Source: an uncultured Pelagibacteraceae bacterium
Lineage (GTDB): Bacteria; Pseudomonadota; Alphaproteobacteria; Pelagibacterales; AG-422-B15
Reading direction: 5' to 3'
Assembly: GCA_902619105.1 (NCBI GenBank)
Contig: CACNCV010000001.1
Span: 332,706 to 396,705 of the forward strand
DNA: 64,000 nucleotides
Shown here: one piece after another, positions 36,832 through 47,003 of the stretch
How positions within the stretch are numbered: position 1 is the first letter of the stretch
Layout: every line of letters starts with the position of its first letter
Translations under genes and position numbers: made by a program
The notes under the pieces: model-generated
The model's input: the letters and a program-made list of their open reading frames with translations, nothing else
The model's database searches: none
What the model was told of the DNA's origin: nothing

Positions 36832-37527
36832 TTGATAAAAAATCTTCTTTTCCACTTAATATTTATTTCAACAATTGTCCTGCTCCTTTTGCTTTGTTTT
36901 TGGCAAACACAAAGGCTCGAATGGAAAAATAATTTAATAGAGTCAATTAATTCTAATTATAATTCTGTGATAGATGAATTTCCGTCAAACGACGAGAACT
37001 CTCAATATGAATTCATGAATACTTCGGTAAAAGGACAACTATTAACTGGTAAAAAAATGTTTTTTTATAAATTTAATCTTAAAGGAGAGTCTGGTTACGA
37101 AATTGTCTTGCCAATGGAAATGATTAGCAAAAAATTTATTTATGTAATACTTGGCTGGATACCGTTTTATTCAAAAGATAATTTTGAATTAGATGAAGTT
37201 TTCAAAAATAGTGAGATAGAAATCAGAGGAGCTTTAATCTATTCGAAGGATCGAAAGCCACTTATTCCAGAAAATGATACAATTGCAAATACCTGGTATT
37301 TGCTCAATACAAGTGAAATGGATAAGTATCATAAATTAAATTCTAGTAAGTATATGATTAAATTAATAGACCAAAGCTATTCTGATAATGTTCTGATTGA
37401 ATTTGAGCCATCTAATATAACAAATAATCATCTCCAGTATGCTGTCACCTGGTTTTTGTTGTCTTTTGTAATTATGATAATGTATATCTACTATATTAGA
37501 CAAAAGGTGCAAAAAAATGAGGTATAG
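36832..37527 (+). CDS. surf1: SURF1 family oxidase assembly protein
   Basis: 231 aa from a TTG start. Two terminal membrane helices (LLFHLIFISTIVLLLLLCFWQTQRLEWK and YAVTWFLLSFVIMIMYIYYI) flank a periplasmic domain, the SURF1 topology. WQTQRLEWKNNLI and VILGWIPF are family signatures. Assists heme a insertion into subunit I. Overlaps thrC by 11 bp, linking the cox operon to threonine synthesis. Confidence 0.88.
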   Translation: MIKNLLFHLIFISTIVLLLLLCFWQTQRLEWKNNLIESINSNYNSVIDEFPSNDENSQYEFMNTSVKGQLLTGKKMFFYKFNLKGESGYEIVLPMEMISKKFIYVILGWIPFYSKDNFELDEVFKNSEIEIRGALIYSKDRKPLIPENDTIANTWYLLNTSEMDKYHKLNSSKYMIKLIDQSYSDNVLIEFEPSNITNNHLQYAVTWFLLSFVIMIMYIYYIRQKVQKNEV

Positions 37528-38902
37528 AAGCACAAGGGGCAGCAATTACTTTGGGTTTAGAGAAGTTTTATTTGCTGGTTTAGCAAATGATGGAGGCCTA
37601 TTTATTCCAGAAAATTGGCCAAATATAAATCATAAAGATATTAATCGAAATGTAAGTTATGAGGACTTAACAGAAATTATTTTGTCTCCATTTATTGGTG
37701 ACGAAATAGAGTCTGATCAATTAAAGAGGATTATTAAAGAAGCGTATTCAAATAACTTTACAGAAAGTGGCTGTGTATCATTCAAGGAGCTTAATACAAA
37801 CGAAATAATCGTGGAGCTATTCAATGGTCCAACTTTAGCCTTCAAAGACTTCGCAATGCAATTACTTATCCCTCTTTTTGATTATTTTTTAGAAAAAGAA
37901 AAGAAAAGAATAAATCTTATAGTAGCAACATCAGGTGATACAGGATCAGCTGCTATAAATGCTGTAAAAAAAAGTAAAAATATAAATATTTTCTGTTTAT
38001 ATCCTAAGGGTAGAATTTCAGAATTTCAGAGAAGACAGATGTCTACTGTTAATCAAGAAAATATTTTTCTTTGTGAAGTAGAAGGAACTTTTGATGACTG
38101 TCAAAAAATTGTTAAAGATATTTTGAAAGATACAGATTATAGTATGCATAATAATATATCAGCAGTTAATTCAATTAATTGGGCAAGAATTATCATTCAA
38201 TCAGTATATTACTTTTATACATTCATTAATTTTACAGAAAGAGCATCCAATAAAGTTAATTTTTCTGTTCCTACTGGTAACTTCGGAGATATTTATGCTG
38301 GTTATGTTTCATATAAAATGGGATTACCTATCAATAAATTAATAGTGGCTACTAACGAAAACGACATTTTAAATAGATTTATGAAGTCAGGAGTATATGA
38401 GTCTAAAACAGTCATAAAAACATCAAGTCCAAGTATGGATATTCAGGTAGCAAGTAATTTTGAAAGATTACTTTTTGATATACTTAATCAATCAAATACT
38501 GAAACAAAAGCATCAATGGAACATTTTGAAGCAAGTAGAAAAATATCAATATCTGAGGAAAATTTAGAAAAAGTTAGAGAGGTATTTAGCTCGAATAGTT
38601 CTTCGATGGATATCGTTCGAAACACAATCAAATCTGTGAAAGATAATTTTTCATATGTTATAGACCCCCACACCGCAACAGGAATTGATGCATCGAGATT
38701 TGAAAAAGATATGGATAGGCTTAATTTTGTTTTGGCTACAGCTCACCCTGTAAAATTTTCTGAGGTTGTTGAAAAATCAATAGGTGAAGATTTAAATTTA
38801 ATGAGTAAATACAATTACTTATTTGATGCAGAAGAAAAAATGTATAAAATGGAAAATAACACAAATCGAATTAAAGAATTCATTAGGGAGCAGATAAGCT
38901 AG
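37517..38902 (+). CDS. thrC: Threonine synthase
   Basis: 461-aa PLP enzyme forming Thr from phosphohomoserine, of the long (class I, E. coli/yeast-like) type. PLP Lys lies in GPTLAFKDFAMQ; IVATSGDTGSAAINAV binds phosphate; VPTGNFGDIYAGYVSYKMGLPI and DPHTATGI follow. YRSTRGSNYFGFREVLFAGLANDGGLFIPENWP is the typical N-terminus. The start overlaps surf1, and the TAG overlaps the GTG start of the next gene (TAGTG). Its partner thrB lies 1.5 kb downstream on the other strand. Confidence 0.96.
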   Translation: MRYRSTRGSNYFGFREVLFAGLANDGGLFIPENWPNINHKDINRNVSYEDLTEIILSPFIGDEIESDQLKRIIKEAYSNNFTESGCVSFKELNTNEIIVELFNGPTLAFKDFAMQLLIPLFDYFLEKEKKRINLIVATSGDTGSAAINAVKKSKNINIFCLYPKGRISEFQRRQMSTVNQENIFLCEVEGTFDDCQKIVKDILKDTDYSMHNNISAVNSINWARIIIQSVYYFYTFINFTERASNKVNFSVPTGNFGDIYAGYVSYKMGLPINKLIVATNENDILNRFMKSGVYESKTVIKTSSPSMDIQVASNFERLLFDILNQSNTETKASMEHFEASRKISISEENLEKVREVFSSNSSSMDIVRNTIKSVKDNFSYVIDPHTATGIDASRFEKDMDRLNFVLATAHPVKFSEVVEKSIGEDLNLMSKYNYLFDAEEKMYKMENNTNRIKEFIREQIS

Positions 38903-39477
38903 TGTCATTTTTAACAACTTATTATCCAAAAAAGATGACATTTGAGAGGAGAGGTGAAAACGTGATCCTTAGACCTCCTGATTATAAAGATTGGAAATCA
39001 TGGTCTTCATTAAAAGGAAAAAATAAAAGATATTTAAAACCGTGGGAACCTACATGGTCACCAAATGAGCTTGAAAGAAGCTCATTTGTAAAAAGAGTAA
39101 GATATTTTGAAAAACTGGCTTTAGATGACAATGCATATTCCTTTCTGATATTTGAAAAAAAAAATAATAATTTGATTGGCGAAATTAATATAAATAATGT
39201 TCAAAGAGGTGTAGTTCAATCCTGCTCAATTGGGTATTGGATTTGTGAAACTAAGATGGGTAAAGGTTTAATGAGTGAGTCAATAAAGCTTATCAAAGAA
39301 TTTATTTTTTATGAATTGAATTTACATAGAGTAGAGGCAGCGTGTCTACCAAGGAATGAGCGTTCTTTAAAGACACTTGAAAAAAATAATTTTTGCATTG
39401 AAGGATTAGTAAGACAGTATTTGAAAATCAATGGCAAGTGGGAGGACCACTTACTTTTGTCTTGTATTAAAGAATAA
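38902..39477 (+). CDS. RimJ/RimL-type GNAT acetyltransferase
   Basis: 191 aa from GTG overlapping the thrC stop. FERRGENVILRPPDYKDWKSW, CSIGYWICETKMGKGLMSESIKLIKEF (acetyl-CoA loop, here KMGKGLM) and NLHRVEAACLPRNERSLKTLEKNNFCIEGLVRQYLKINGKWEDHLL are typical of RimJ, which acetylates the N-terminus of ribosomal protein S5. The thrC-GNAT neighbourhood is common in alphaproteobacteria, though a pitrilysin gene often lies between them; it is absent here. Confidence 0.88.
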   Translation: MSFLTTYYPKKMTFERRGENVILRPPDYKDWKSWSSLKGKNKRYLKPWEPTWSPNELERSSFVKRVRYFEKLALDDNAYSFLIFEKKNNNLIGEININNVQRGVVQSCSIGYWICETKMGKGLMSESIKLIKEFIFYELNLHRVEAACLPRNERSLKTLEKNNFCIEGLVRQYLKINGKWEDHLLLSCIKE

Positions 39478-39495
39478 ATTTAGTATGGTCGTCAA

Positions 39496-39981
39496 ATGTC
39501 AGATTTAATTGGAAATGAATTACCAGATGAAACTTTAGTTTTTATGGACAAGGAGAAAGGTCCACAACCATTAAAGATATTAGATTTCTGCAAAGGGAAA
39601 AAAATAGTAATCTTTGGTGTACCAGGTGCATTTACACCAACATGTGCTCGAAATCATTTACCTGGCTTCATAGAGAATGCTGACAAAATTAAAGAAAAAG
39701 CTATTGATGAAATTATATGTTTTGCAACTAATGACATATTTACTATGTCGGCATGGGAGGAAATGTCTGGATCAAATGGAAAAATAAAATTTTTATCAGA
39801 TAGTAAGGCTGAGTTTGCAAAATCATTAGGCACAGACTACCCCGACACATTTGGAACATCGATCAAGACGAAAAGATGCTCATTACTTGTTAATGATGGA
39901 ATTATTGAGAAATTTTTTGTCGAAGTTGATGGTGGTAAAGTTGATGTTAGTGGAGCAAATAAAATGTTGGATTTACTATAA
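39496..39981 (+). CDS. Peroxiredoxin, Prx5 type
   Basis: 161-aa thiol peroxidase. Peroxidatic Cys is in GVPGAFTPTCARNHLPGFI, the Prx5 active-site pattern; ICFATNDIFTMSAWEE and EVDGGKVDVSGANKML complete the family profile. Reduces H2O2 and organic peroxides in the cytosol using thioredoxin or glutaredoxin. Ends 1 bp before the convergent rnhA stop. Association with rnhA and thrB is usual in this class. Confidence 0.93.
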   Translation: MSDLIGNELPDETLVFMDKEKGPQPLKILDFCKGKKIVIFGVPGAFTPTCARNHLPGFIENADKIKEKAIDEIICFATNDIFTMSAWEEMSGSNGKIKFLSDSKAEFAKSLGTDYPDTFGTSIKTKRCSLLVNDGIIEKFFVEVDGGKVDVSGANKMLDLL

Positions 39982-39982
39982 C

Positions 39983-40417
39983 TTATCTTTTTATCTGGGC
40001 GACAGCTAGTTTATCAGCAATTTCATTTCCGTAATCACCTGAATGACCTTTTACCCACTCCCATTTAATCGAGTGTTTGTCGGTCAGATTGTCTAATTCA
40101 ACCCAAAGATCTTTATTTTTTACGTCTTTTTTTTGTGCGGTCTTCCAATTATTGGTTTTCCAATTTTTTATCCACTCCTGAATACCTTGCATGACATACT
40201 TTGAGTCCGTGAAAATTATTATGTCTCTTTTTTCATTAAGATAATCTAAAGCATAAATAACTGCTTTTAATTCCATTCTGTTGTTTGTGGTGTTGTTTTC
40301 AGATCCACTTAACTCAATTTTCTTATCATCAATTTCAATGTAAGCTCCCCAACCTCCATTGCCCGGATTGCCTGAGCAAGCTCCATCGGTGTACATAACA
40401 ACCTTTTTAGAGGCCAT
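39983..40417 (-). CDS. rnhA: Ribonuclease HI
   Basis: 144-aa nuclease removing RNA from RNA-DNA hybrids. Catalytic DEDD: Asp in MYTDGACSGNPGNGGW, Glu in NNRMELKAVIYAL, Asp in IFTDSKYVMQGI and Asp in GNEIADKLA; the handle region WKTAQKKDVKNKDLW is present. Overlaps thrB by 11 bp on the same strand. Confidence 0.97.
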   Translation of the reverse strand: MASKKVVMYTDGACSGNPGNGGWGAYIEIDDKKIELSGSENNTTNNRMELKAVIYALDYLNEKRDIIIFTDSKYVMQGIQEWIKNWKTNNWKTAQKKDVKNKDLWVELDNLTDKHSIKWEWVKGHSGDYGNEIADKLAVAQIKR

Positions 40418-41369
40418 ATTCGCCTACTTTTTTAACGGATTGGTGAAATTGAAGTTTAGTGAGATACTCATTAGGGTCCTTTCTAAGAATAAGTTCATTA
40501 TCATCATGCGAATAGTAGTCGATTAAACGAGTTAGTAGATACCTTAGAGATGATGCTCTTGTAAGAAGAGGTAAAGCTTTCTTTTCTTCCTCTGAAAATT
40601 CTCGCAAATGATTGTAACTGCCCAATAAATGTTTTGCTTTTGTTGGATTGAATTCGTTATTATTTGGCTCAAAACACCATGCATTTAGACAGATTGCAAT
40701 TTCGTAAGCATAATAATCGGTGCATGCAAAATAAAAATCTATGATACCTGTAACCTCATTACCATCAAAAAAAATATTATCTGGAAAAAGATCTGCATGA
40801 ATTATACCTGAAGGTAAACCATGACCAAGGTTTCCAGACAGAAAAGCATATTCTTCATTGATTAAATCAATTACTTGCGCGTCTATTTTATCGTCAAAAT
40901 TTTTTAAAGCTTGAATTAAGCTGTTGAGGTTTGCAAATCCAAGCTCATTTTCTCTATTCATTTCAAGTCTAGCTGATTCTTTATGCATTCTTGCGATAGT
41001 GGAACCCAAAGATGCACAGTGTATTGGTTTAATTTGATCTATTGACCTGCCTTTTAAGAACGATGTGATCACAGCTTTCTTATTTTGAATTGAGTTCGAA
41101 TAATTTCCTTTTTTATCTTGTATTACCTCAGGGCACTTTACATTGTTTTTATTCAAATGATTCATTAGATCAAAAAAGAATTGAAGATTATCCTGATTTG
41201 TTCTTTCTTCAAAAATTGTAAGTATGTAATTTTTTTCTAGAGTCTTTAGTAAATAATTTGAATTAGAAGTTCCACCTTTTATACCTGAAAATTCAAGAAT
41301 ATTTTCAATACTATATTGATCAGTAAATAGATCCAATTCTTCTCTAGATATGTGCGTATAGACTGCCAT
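40407..41369 (-). CDS. thrB: Homoserine kinase (ThrB, aminoglycoside-phosphotransferase fold)
   Basis: 320-aa kinase of the alphaproteobacterial/Pseudomonas type, unrelated to the GHMP-type E. coli ThrB. AVYTHISREELDLFTDQYSIENIL is the family N-terminus; catalytic HGLPSGIIHADLFPDNIFFDGNEVTGIIDFYFAC has the Brenner HxD and the DFY metal motif. Supplies phosphohomoserine to ThrC encoded nearby. thrB-rnhA form one minus-strand unit. Confidence 0.95.
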   Translation of the reverse strand: MAVYTHISREELDLFTDQYSIENILEFSGIKGGTSNSNYLLKTLEKNYILTIFEERTNQDNLQFFFDLMNHLNKNNVKCPEVIQDKKGNYSNSIQNKKAVITSFLKGRSIDQIKPIHCASLGSTIARMHKESARLEMNRENELGFANLNSLIQALKNFDDKIDAQVIDLINEEYAFLSGNLGHGLPSGIIHADLFPDNIFFDGNEVTGIIDFYFACTDYYAYEIAICLNAWCFEPNNNEFNPTKAKHLLGSYNHLREFSEEEKKALPLLTRASSLRYLLTRLIDYYSHDDNELILRKDPNEYLTKLQFHQSVKKVGEYGL

Positions 41370-41409
41370 AATTTATTTATAGCTTAGAAAGAGAGATATA
41401 AATAATAAA

Positions 41410-41904
41410 TTATACCTTAAGTTTATTTATTTGATCTATTGATTGTTTTACAAGCTTATCTGCACTTTGGTCGTTGATGTTTTCCGAGATAATTTTCTCA
41501 GCAATATTTACTGAGTTATTTACAATCTCATCATTAACTTTTGATATAGCCATTTTTTCAGCCCTTGATATCTTTTCTATGGCTTGTTGTTCGGCTCTTT
41601 TAATAAATTCTTCTGCTTTTAACTTTGATTCTTCTTCGTGATTCTTTGCAATTTCCTTTGCTTGATCAATAATTGCCTTTGCTTCCTCATCAGCAGACTG
41701 AACCTTTCTCTCGTAATCAGCTAAAAGAGAATTTGCTTCTTCTTTTAATTTTCGGGCATTATCTAACTCAGATTTGATTTTATCAATTTCACCATCAAGC
41801 AGTTTCGCGATCATTGATGGCGCTTTGATTACAAGCGCAATTATGACAAATATTATAAAGGCTACTAATACCCAAGACGATGGATCTGAAAAGAATGATG
41901 ACAT
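41410..41904 (-). CDS. atpF: ATP synthase F0 subunit b
   Basis: 164-aa peripheral stalk subunit: one N-terminal membrane helix (SWVLVAFIIFVIIALVIKAPSMI) followed by a long charged coiled coil. PSMIAKLLDGEIDKIKSELDNARKLKEEANSLLADYERK is the normal b-subunit sequence in alphaproteobacteria. It lies last in the F0 cluster, 16 bp after b'. F1 genes are not in this window, as expected for the split F0/F1 arrangement of this class. Confidence 0.94.
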   Translation of the reverse strand: MSSFFSDPSSWVLVAFIIFVIIALVIKAPSMIAKLLDGEIDKIKSELDNARKLKEEANSLLADYERKVQSADEEAKAIIDQAKEIAKNHEEESKLKAEEFIKRAEQQAIEKISRAEKMAISKVNDEIVNNSVNIAEKIISENINDQSADKLVKQSIDQINKLKV

Positions 41905-41920
41905 TAAATACTTCCTAGCA

Positions 41921-42472
41921 TTAGTTTAATTTCTTATTTATCTCCTCATCTGAAGGAATATTTTCAATATATCTTGATACTATAGCTTTAACGGTATCTA
42001 ACGTTGCATTTCTTATTTCAATCTTCGATTTTTCTTCTTGAGCTTTTATTTTAGCTTGAGACTCAGAGATTAGGGAGTTTACTTTTTCTTCATTTTCTTT
42101 TTTAAGCATTTCTAAATGATCAAGCATTGCTTTTTTAGAATTAGTAATAATCTCATTTGATTCCTGTGATGCACTTGCCATTTGCTCATCATATTTTTTT
42201 AATATATCAGTTGCTTCTGTATTAAGATTATCAGCATCATTGATATCATTTGAAATCTTATCTCTTCTTTCTTCAATTGTTGCACCTAACCTTGGTATTA
42301 CAAATTTCCACATGAACAGGTATAAAAGTGAAAACGTAATTACAAGCCAAAATAATTGAGATGGAAATGTAGCAATATCCATCTGCGGAAGACCAGCAGA
42401 TTTCTGGCCCTCTGCAGCATATGCAAAATTAATTGGCGCAGTTAATAGAAAAGCTTTTAATAAGATTTTCAC
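41921..42472 (-). CDS. atpG: ATP synthase F0 subunit b'
   Basis: 183-aa second stalk subunit. A signal-like N-terminus (MKILLKAFLLTAPINFAYAAEG) precedes LPQMDIATFPSQLFWLVITFSLLYLFMWKFVIPRLG and a coiled coil beginning ATIEERRDKISNDINDADNL. This longer N-terminus before the membrane helix distinguishes b' from b. The pair of b-type subunits suits alphaproteobacteria. Located between atpE and atpF. Confidence 0.93.
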   Translation of the reverse strand: MKILLKAFLLTAPINFAYAAEGQKSAGLPQMDIATFPSQLFWLVITFSLLYLFMWKFVIPRLGATIEERRDKISNDINDADNLNTEATDILKKYDEQMASASQESNEIITNSKKAMLDHLEMLKKENEEKVNSLISESQAKIKAQEEKSKIEIRNATLDTVKAIVSRYIENIPSDEEINKKLN

Positions 42473-42477
42473 TTTTC

Positions 42478-43469
<992 letters not shown>

Positions 43470-43480
43470 CGATATATTTT

Positions 43481-43780
43481 TTAGTTATTTTGTAGACTTT
43501 TTGCAACCCTAAAAACGTTAAGAATTCCTGCTGCACTACCTAAGAGAAAGAAAATTAATGTGAAGATGGGTCTTGTATTAAAATAATTGTCAATCAGCAA
43601 ACCAATTCCTAGTCCAACAGCCATTGCTGCGACAATTTCAACCACTACTTTCATGATTTTACCGAATGGTTTGGGGGCTCTAGCTTCTTTAATAGACTGG
43701 CCCTCTTTTGCTTTTTTTATTCTATTTTCAAGAGAATTAGCATCATTATTCATCTTCAATAAACTAGGCAACGGCTCCAA
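43481..43780 (-). CDS. atpI: ATP synthase protein I
   Basis: 99-aa small membrane protein with two helices (VVVEIVAAMAVGLGIGLLID and PIFTLIFFLLGSAAGILNVFRVAKSL), matching AtpI/AtpQ of alphaproteobacteria, involved in c-ring assembly or Mg uptake. Its start overlaps the end of smc by 17 bp, so the F0 genes appear to be continued from smc rather than having a separate intergenic promoter. Confidence 0.9.
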   Translation of the reverse strand: MEPLPSLLKMNNDANSLENRIKKAKEGQSIKEARAPKPFGKIMKVVVEIVAAMAVGLGIGLLIDNYFNTRPIFTLIFFLLGSAAGILNVFRVAKSLQNN

Positions 43781-46355
43781 TCTCTTCAGCTTTCTTAAGA
43801 TCTACAGAGACAATTTGACTGACACCTCGTTCAGCCATAGTTACTCCAAATAATCTATCCATTCTCGACATTGTAAGCGCGTGGTGAGTTATAATTAAGA
43901 ACTTGGTATTCGTTTTTTCTGTAATGTCATCTAAAAGACCACAAAATCTATCGACGTTTGCATCATCCAGTGGCGCATCAACCTCATCAAGCACACAAAT
44001 TGGCGAAGGATTTGTTAAAAATACAGCAAAGATCAGAGATAATGCTGTTAGTGCCTGTTCCCCACCAGATAACAATGACATTGATTGAAGTTTTTTACCT
44101 GGTGGACTTACCATCATTTCAAGCCCCGCTTCAAGCGGATCATCAGAGTCTATAAGTTCAAGGTGCGCTTTTCCACCGTTAAATAATTTTACAAAAACTT
44201 CTTTGAAATGTGTGTTTACAGTTTTAAACGCTCCAAGCAGTCTTGTTCTACCTTCTTTATTTAAATCTTCTATAGACTCCCTCATTTTTTTGATTGCGTT
44301 TTCTAAATCTTCTTTTTCAGTCGTCATTTTTTCAAGTTCTTGATCTATTTCTTTTGTTTCCAAATCTGCCCTTAGATTCACAGCACCCATTGTTTCACGC
44401 TGCTGCTTAAGTCGATCAAGTCTCATTTCAGTTCTTTCGAGGTTAGCTCTCATAGTTTCAAGATCATCTGATATAGAGAGAGAATTTACAATTTCACTAG
44501 GAATACAGTTAAATTTCTCTTTTGACTCGTATTCTAATTCTTTTAATCTTGATTCAGCTAATTCTTTTGTAGCTTCTGTTCTTCCTTTAGACTCTCTTAT
44601 GTTAGCGAGATCATTTTGGGCTTTTCTTAAATTAGTCTCAATTTTTTTTAATTCATTATCAGCCTCAGCTAAACGATCAGCAGCAAACTGCCTTTCTGTC
44701 TCTGCAAAGCCTTTTGTTTCAATTAATTGACCTCTTCTCTGGGCAATTTCTTCTGGACGATTAGAGATTTTCTCTAGCTCTTGCTCAGTTTTTATTTTTC
44801 TTTTTTGTAATATTTCGATTTGTTCCTGAGATGACTTAATTGTTTTATTCAATCTCTGAAATTCATATGTCCAATCACTTTGTTTTTGTTCAACGTCTTT
44901 TTGTCTGAGTTTTTCTCTTAATTCCATTGATAATGTTGCTGCATTTTTTGCCTCATTACTTGCTCTATCATAATTTGCCTTAGCTTCGTCCGAAATATTG
45001 CTTGCTTGATCCACTTTCTCACTGATTTCACCAAGATCATTGTAAAATCTTTCTTTAAATATATTTGTCCATTTCTCAGGATCATCATAACCTTCTACGT
45101 CTTTTAAAGTTGATTGCCTTGATTTCAAATTTTCTGCTTTAATCAAAGTGTCTTGCCAATCATCTCTTTTAGAATTTTTAATCTGATTATATTGTTCTAT
45201 TTGTTGCTCAAGATTTGAAATCTCTGTTTCCAAAGTATCCTTTTCTGACTTAAGCTGATCAATTGTTTCATTGTTTATTTCTTGAAACTCTTCGTTATTA
45301 GAGAGATCTCTTCTTGCATTAAGTAAATCAAGGTCTTTTTTAGCATCTTCCAGTTGAAACTGCTCCCTCTCACTATCACTGATTATTTGTTGAATCACGT
45401 TTTCAAGATTTCTTTTTTCTTCTTTTATTCGTTCTTCCTCATGATCCAATGACTCTCTCTCGAGATTAATGCGATTTAATTTTGCCGCAGACTCAATCTC
45501 TTTATCTCTTAAAGGCTTAATTTTCTCATTGGCTCTTAATTGTTCATTCGTAGCCTGAGTTACCTGCAACGTAAATTTTTGGATTTGAGACTCACTTGAT
45601 CTTAAATTCTCATCTGACTTTTCATAAGATTCTTTTAAAGATGTCCACTTTAGGAATAAAACGATACCCTCTAATTTGTTAATTTCAGACGATACTGAGC
45701 GGTAGGTTTCAGCTTGTTCAGCTTGTTTTTTAAGACTATTGATTTGATTATTTAATTGTTTCATCAAATCCTTAACCCTTTGAAGATTAGTTTCTGCGCC
45801 TTTCAATTTTAGCTCTGCTTCATGTCTTCGCGAATGTAACCCAGATATTCCTGCCGCTTCTTCTAATACCGAGCGTCTATCTATAGGTTTAGCATTTATT
45901 AATGAACCTACGCGTCCTTGGCTGATCAAGGATGGAGAATGAGCTCCTGTAGATAAATCCGCAAATAATCTTTGTACATCTCTGGCTCTAACGTCTTTAC
46001 CGTTAATTTTATAATCTGATCCCTTTTCAACTTCTATTTTTCTTTTAACTTGAATTTCAGTTTGATCATTAAATTCAGACGGCGCGTTTCTTTCCTCATT
46101 ATCAAGATAGATTGTTACTTCAGCATTATTTCTTGCTGGTCTATCTGATGTACCAGAAAAAATTACATCTTCCATTCCTGAACCCCTCATGCTTTTTGCA
46201 GAGGTTTCTCCCATGCACCATCTTAGGGACTCAACAACATTTGATTTACCACATCCATTAGGACCAACTATGCCTGTTAATCCCTCATCGATGTCTAATT
46301 CAGTAGGATCAACAAATGATTTAAAACCTAAAATTTTTATTTTTTTAAATTTCAT
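43764..46355 (-). CDS. smc: Chromosome partition protein SMC, short form lacking a recognisable hinge
   Basis: 863-aa SMC ATPase; typical bacterial SMC is ~1150-1200 aa. The head is complete: Walker A GPNGCGKSN (31-39), LISQGRV, signature SLLSGGEQALTALSL (~760), Walker B PICVLDEVDAPLDDANVDRF, and D/H-loop IITHHALTMSRMDRLFGVTM. Between the two arms, where a ~150-aa hinge with a GYE-AL-type domain should lie, there is only a short non-coil stretch around residues 417-440 (DVEGYDDPEKWTNIFKERF), then coil resumes. No CxxC zinc hook is present. It overlaps atpI by 17 bp and follows dsbA by 1 bp overlap. Confidence 0.9.
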   Translation of the reverse strand: MKFKKIKILGFKSFVDPTELDIDEGLTGIVGPNGCGKSNVVESLRWCMGETSAKSMRGSGMEDVIFSGTSDRPARNNAEVTIYLDNEERNAPSEFNDQTEIQVKRKIEVEKGSDYKINGKDVRARDVQRLFADLSTGAHSPSLISQGRVGSLINAKPIDRRSVLEEAAGISGLHSRRHEAELKLKGAETNLQRVKDLMKQLNNQINSLKKQAEQAETYRSVSSEINKLEGIVLFLKWTSLKESYEKSDENLRSSESQIQKFTLQVTQATNEQLRANEKIKPLRDKEIESAAKLNRINLERESLDHEEERIKEEKRNLENVIQQIISDSEREQFQLEDAKKDLDLLNARRDLSNNEEFQEINNETIDQLKSEKDTLETEISNLEQQIEQYNQIKNSKRDDWQDTLIKAENLKSRQSTLKDVEGYDDPEKWTNIFKERFYNDLGEISEKVDQASNISDEAKANYDRASNEAKNAATLSMELREKLRQKDVEQKQSDWTYEFQRLNKTIKSSQEQIEILQKRKIKTEQELEKISNRPEEIAQRRGQLIETKGFAETERQFAADRLAEADNELKKIETNLRKAQNDLANIRESKGRTEATKELAESRLKELEYESKEKFNCIPSEIVNSLSISDDLETMRANLERTEMRLDRLKQQRETMGAVNLRADLETKEIDQELEKMTTEKEDLENAIKKMRESIEDLNKEGRTRLLGAFKTVNTHFKEVFVKLFNGGKAHLELIDSDDPLEAGLEMMVSPPGKKLQSMSLLSGGEQALTALSLIFAVFLTNPSPICVLDEVDAPLDDANVDRFCGLLDDITEKTNTKFLIITHHALTMSRMDRLFGVTMAERGVSQIVSVDLKKAEEIGAVA

Positions 46356-46984
46356 TAATTAATTTCTTTTTCAATTATTTCATCAAATTCATTAATCGAC
46401 ATATTACCTGCATAAATTTCACCATTGATTATGAAAGTTGGAGTTGAAGATATATCATACTCCTCAACACCCTCTATGCGCTGCTCCAGTATAAAATCAG
46501 TAATATTCTCATTTTCCATACAGCTATTAAACGCCTCCTCAGATACGCCGAATAGGGCCCCGTAATTCTTAAGTGCATTAGTGCTGTTTTCTAGTACTTT
46601 ATCGCTCTGACTAGTTACAATCCATTTTTTTTGATCTTTAAACAAAATTTTGTCCATTGCAAAAAAATCATTTTCATCAACACAATGAAGTAATTTAAAA
46701 GCGTTAAGATCAATCGCATTGAGAGCGAAAGGTCTCAATTCAAAATTCACTTTACCTTTATCGATATAATTTTCTTTAATTTCTGCAAAGGTGTCATTAC
46801 TAAAGTCTGCGCAATGACTGCAAGTGAGCGATCTATATTCAATAATTTTCACTGGTGCGTCGCTATCACCTAACTGCATACCCTTTAATGTACTGCTGGC
46901 ATACAATCCATTAATTGGAAACATCAACGCAAATAGAAAGACAATAAAACTAGTACTGAATAAAAAATTAGATTTAAAACCCAT
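46355..46984 (-). CDS. DsbA-family periplasmic thiol oxidoreductase
   Basis: 209 aa with a signal peptide (FLFSTSFIVFLFALMFPINGLYAS) and a thioredoxin-fold domain with active site SLTCSHCADFSNDTF (CSHC) and cis-Pro region ISSTPTFIINGEIYAG. It probably introduces or isomerizes disulfides in the periplasm; a DsbG/BdbD-like role is possible. It sits between DUF721 and smc, the standard alphaproteobacterial order. A putative promoter with palindrome lies just upstream. One-base stop-start overlap with smc. Confidence 0.88.
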   Translation of the reverse strand: MGFKSNFLFSTSFIVFLFALMFPINGLYASSTLKGMQLGDSDAPVKIIEYRSLTCSHCADFSNDTFAEIKENYIDKGKVNFELRPFALNAIDLNAFKLLHCVDENDFFAMDKILFKDQKKWIVTSQSDKVLENSTNALKNYGALFGVSEEAFNSCMENENITDFILEQRIEGVEEYDISSTPTFIINGEIYAGNMSINEFDEIIEKEIN

Positions 46985-47003
46985 ATTTTGCTTGTTTTTT
47001 TTT

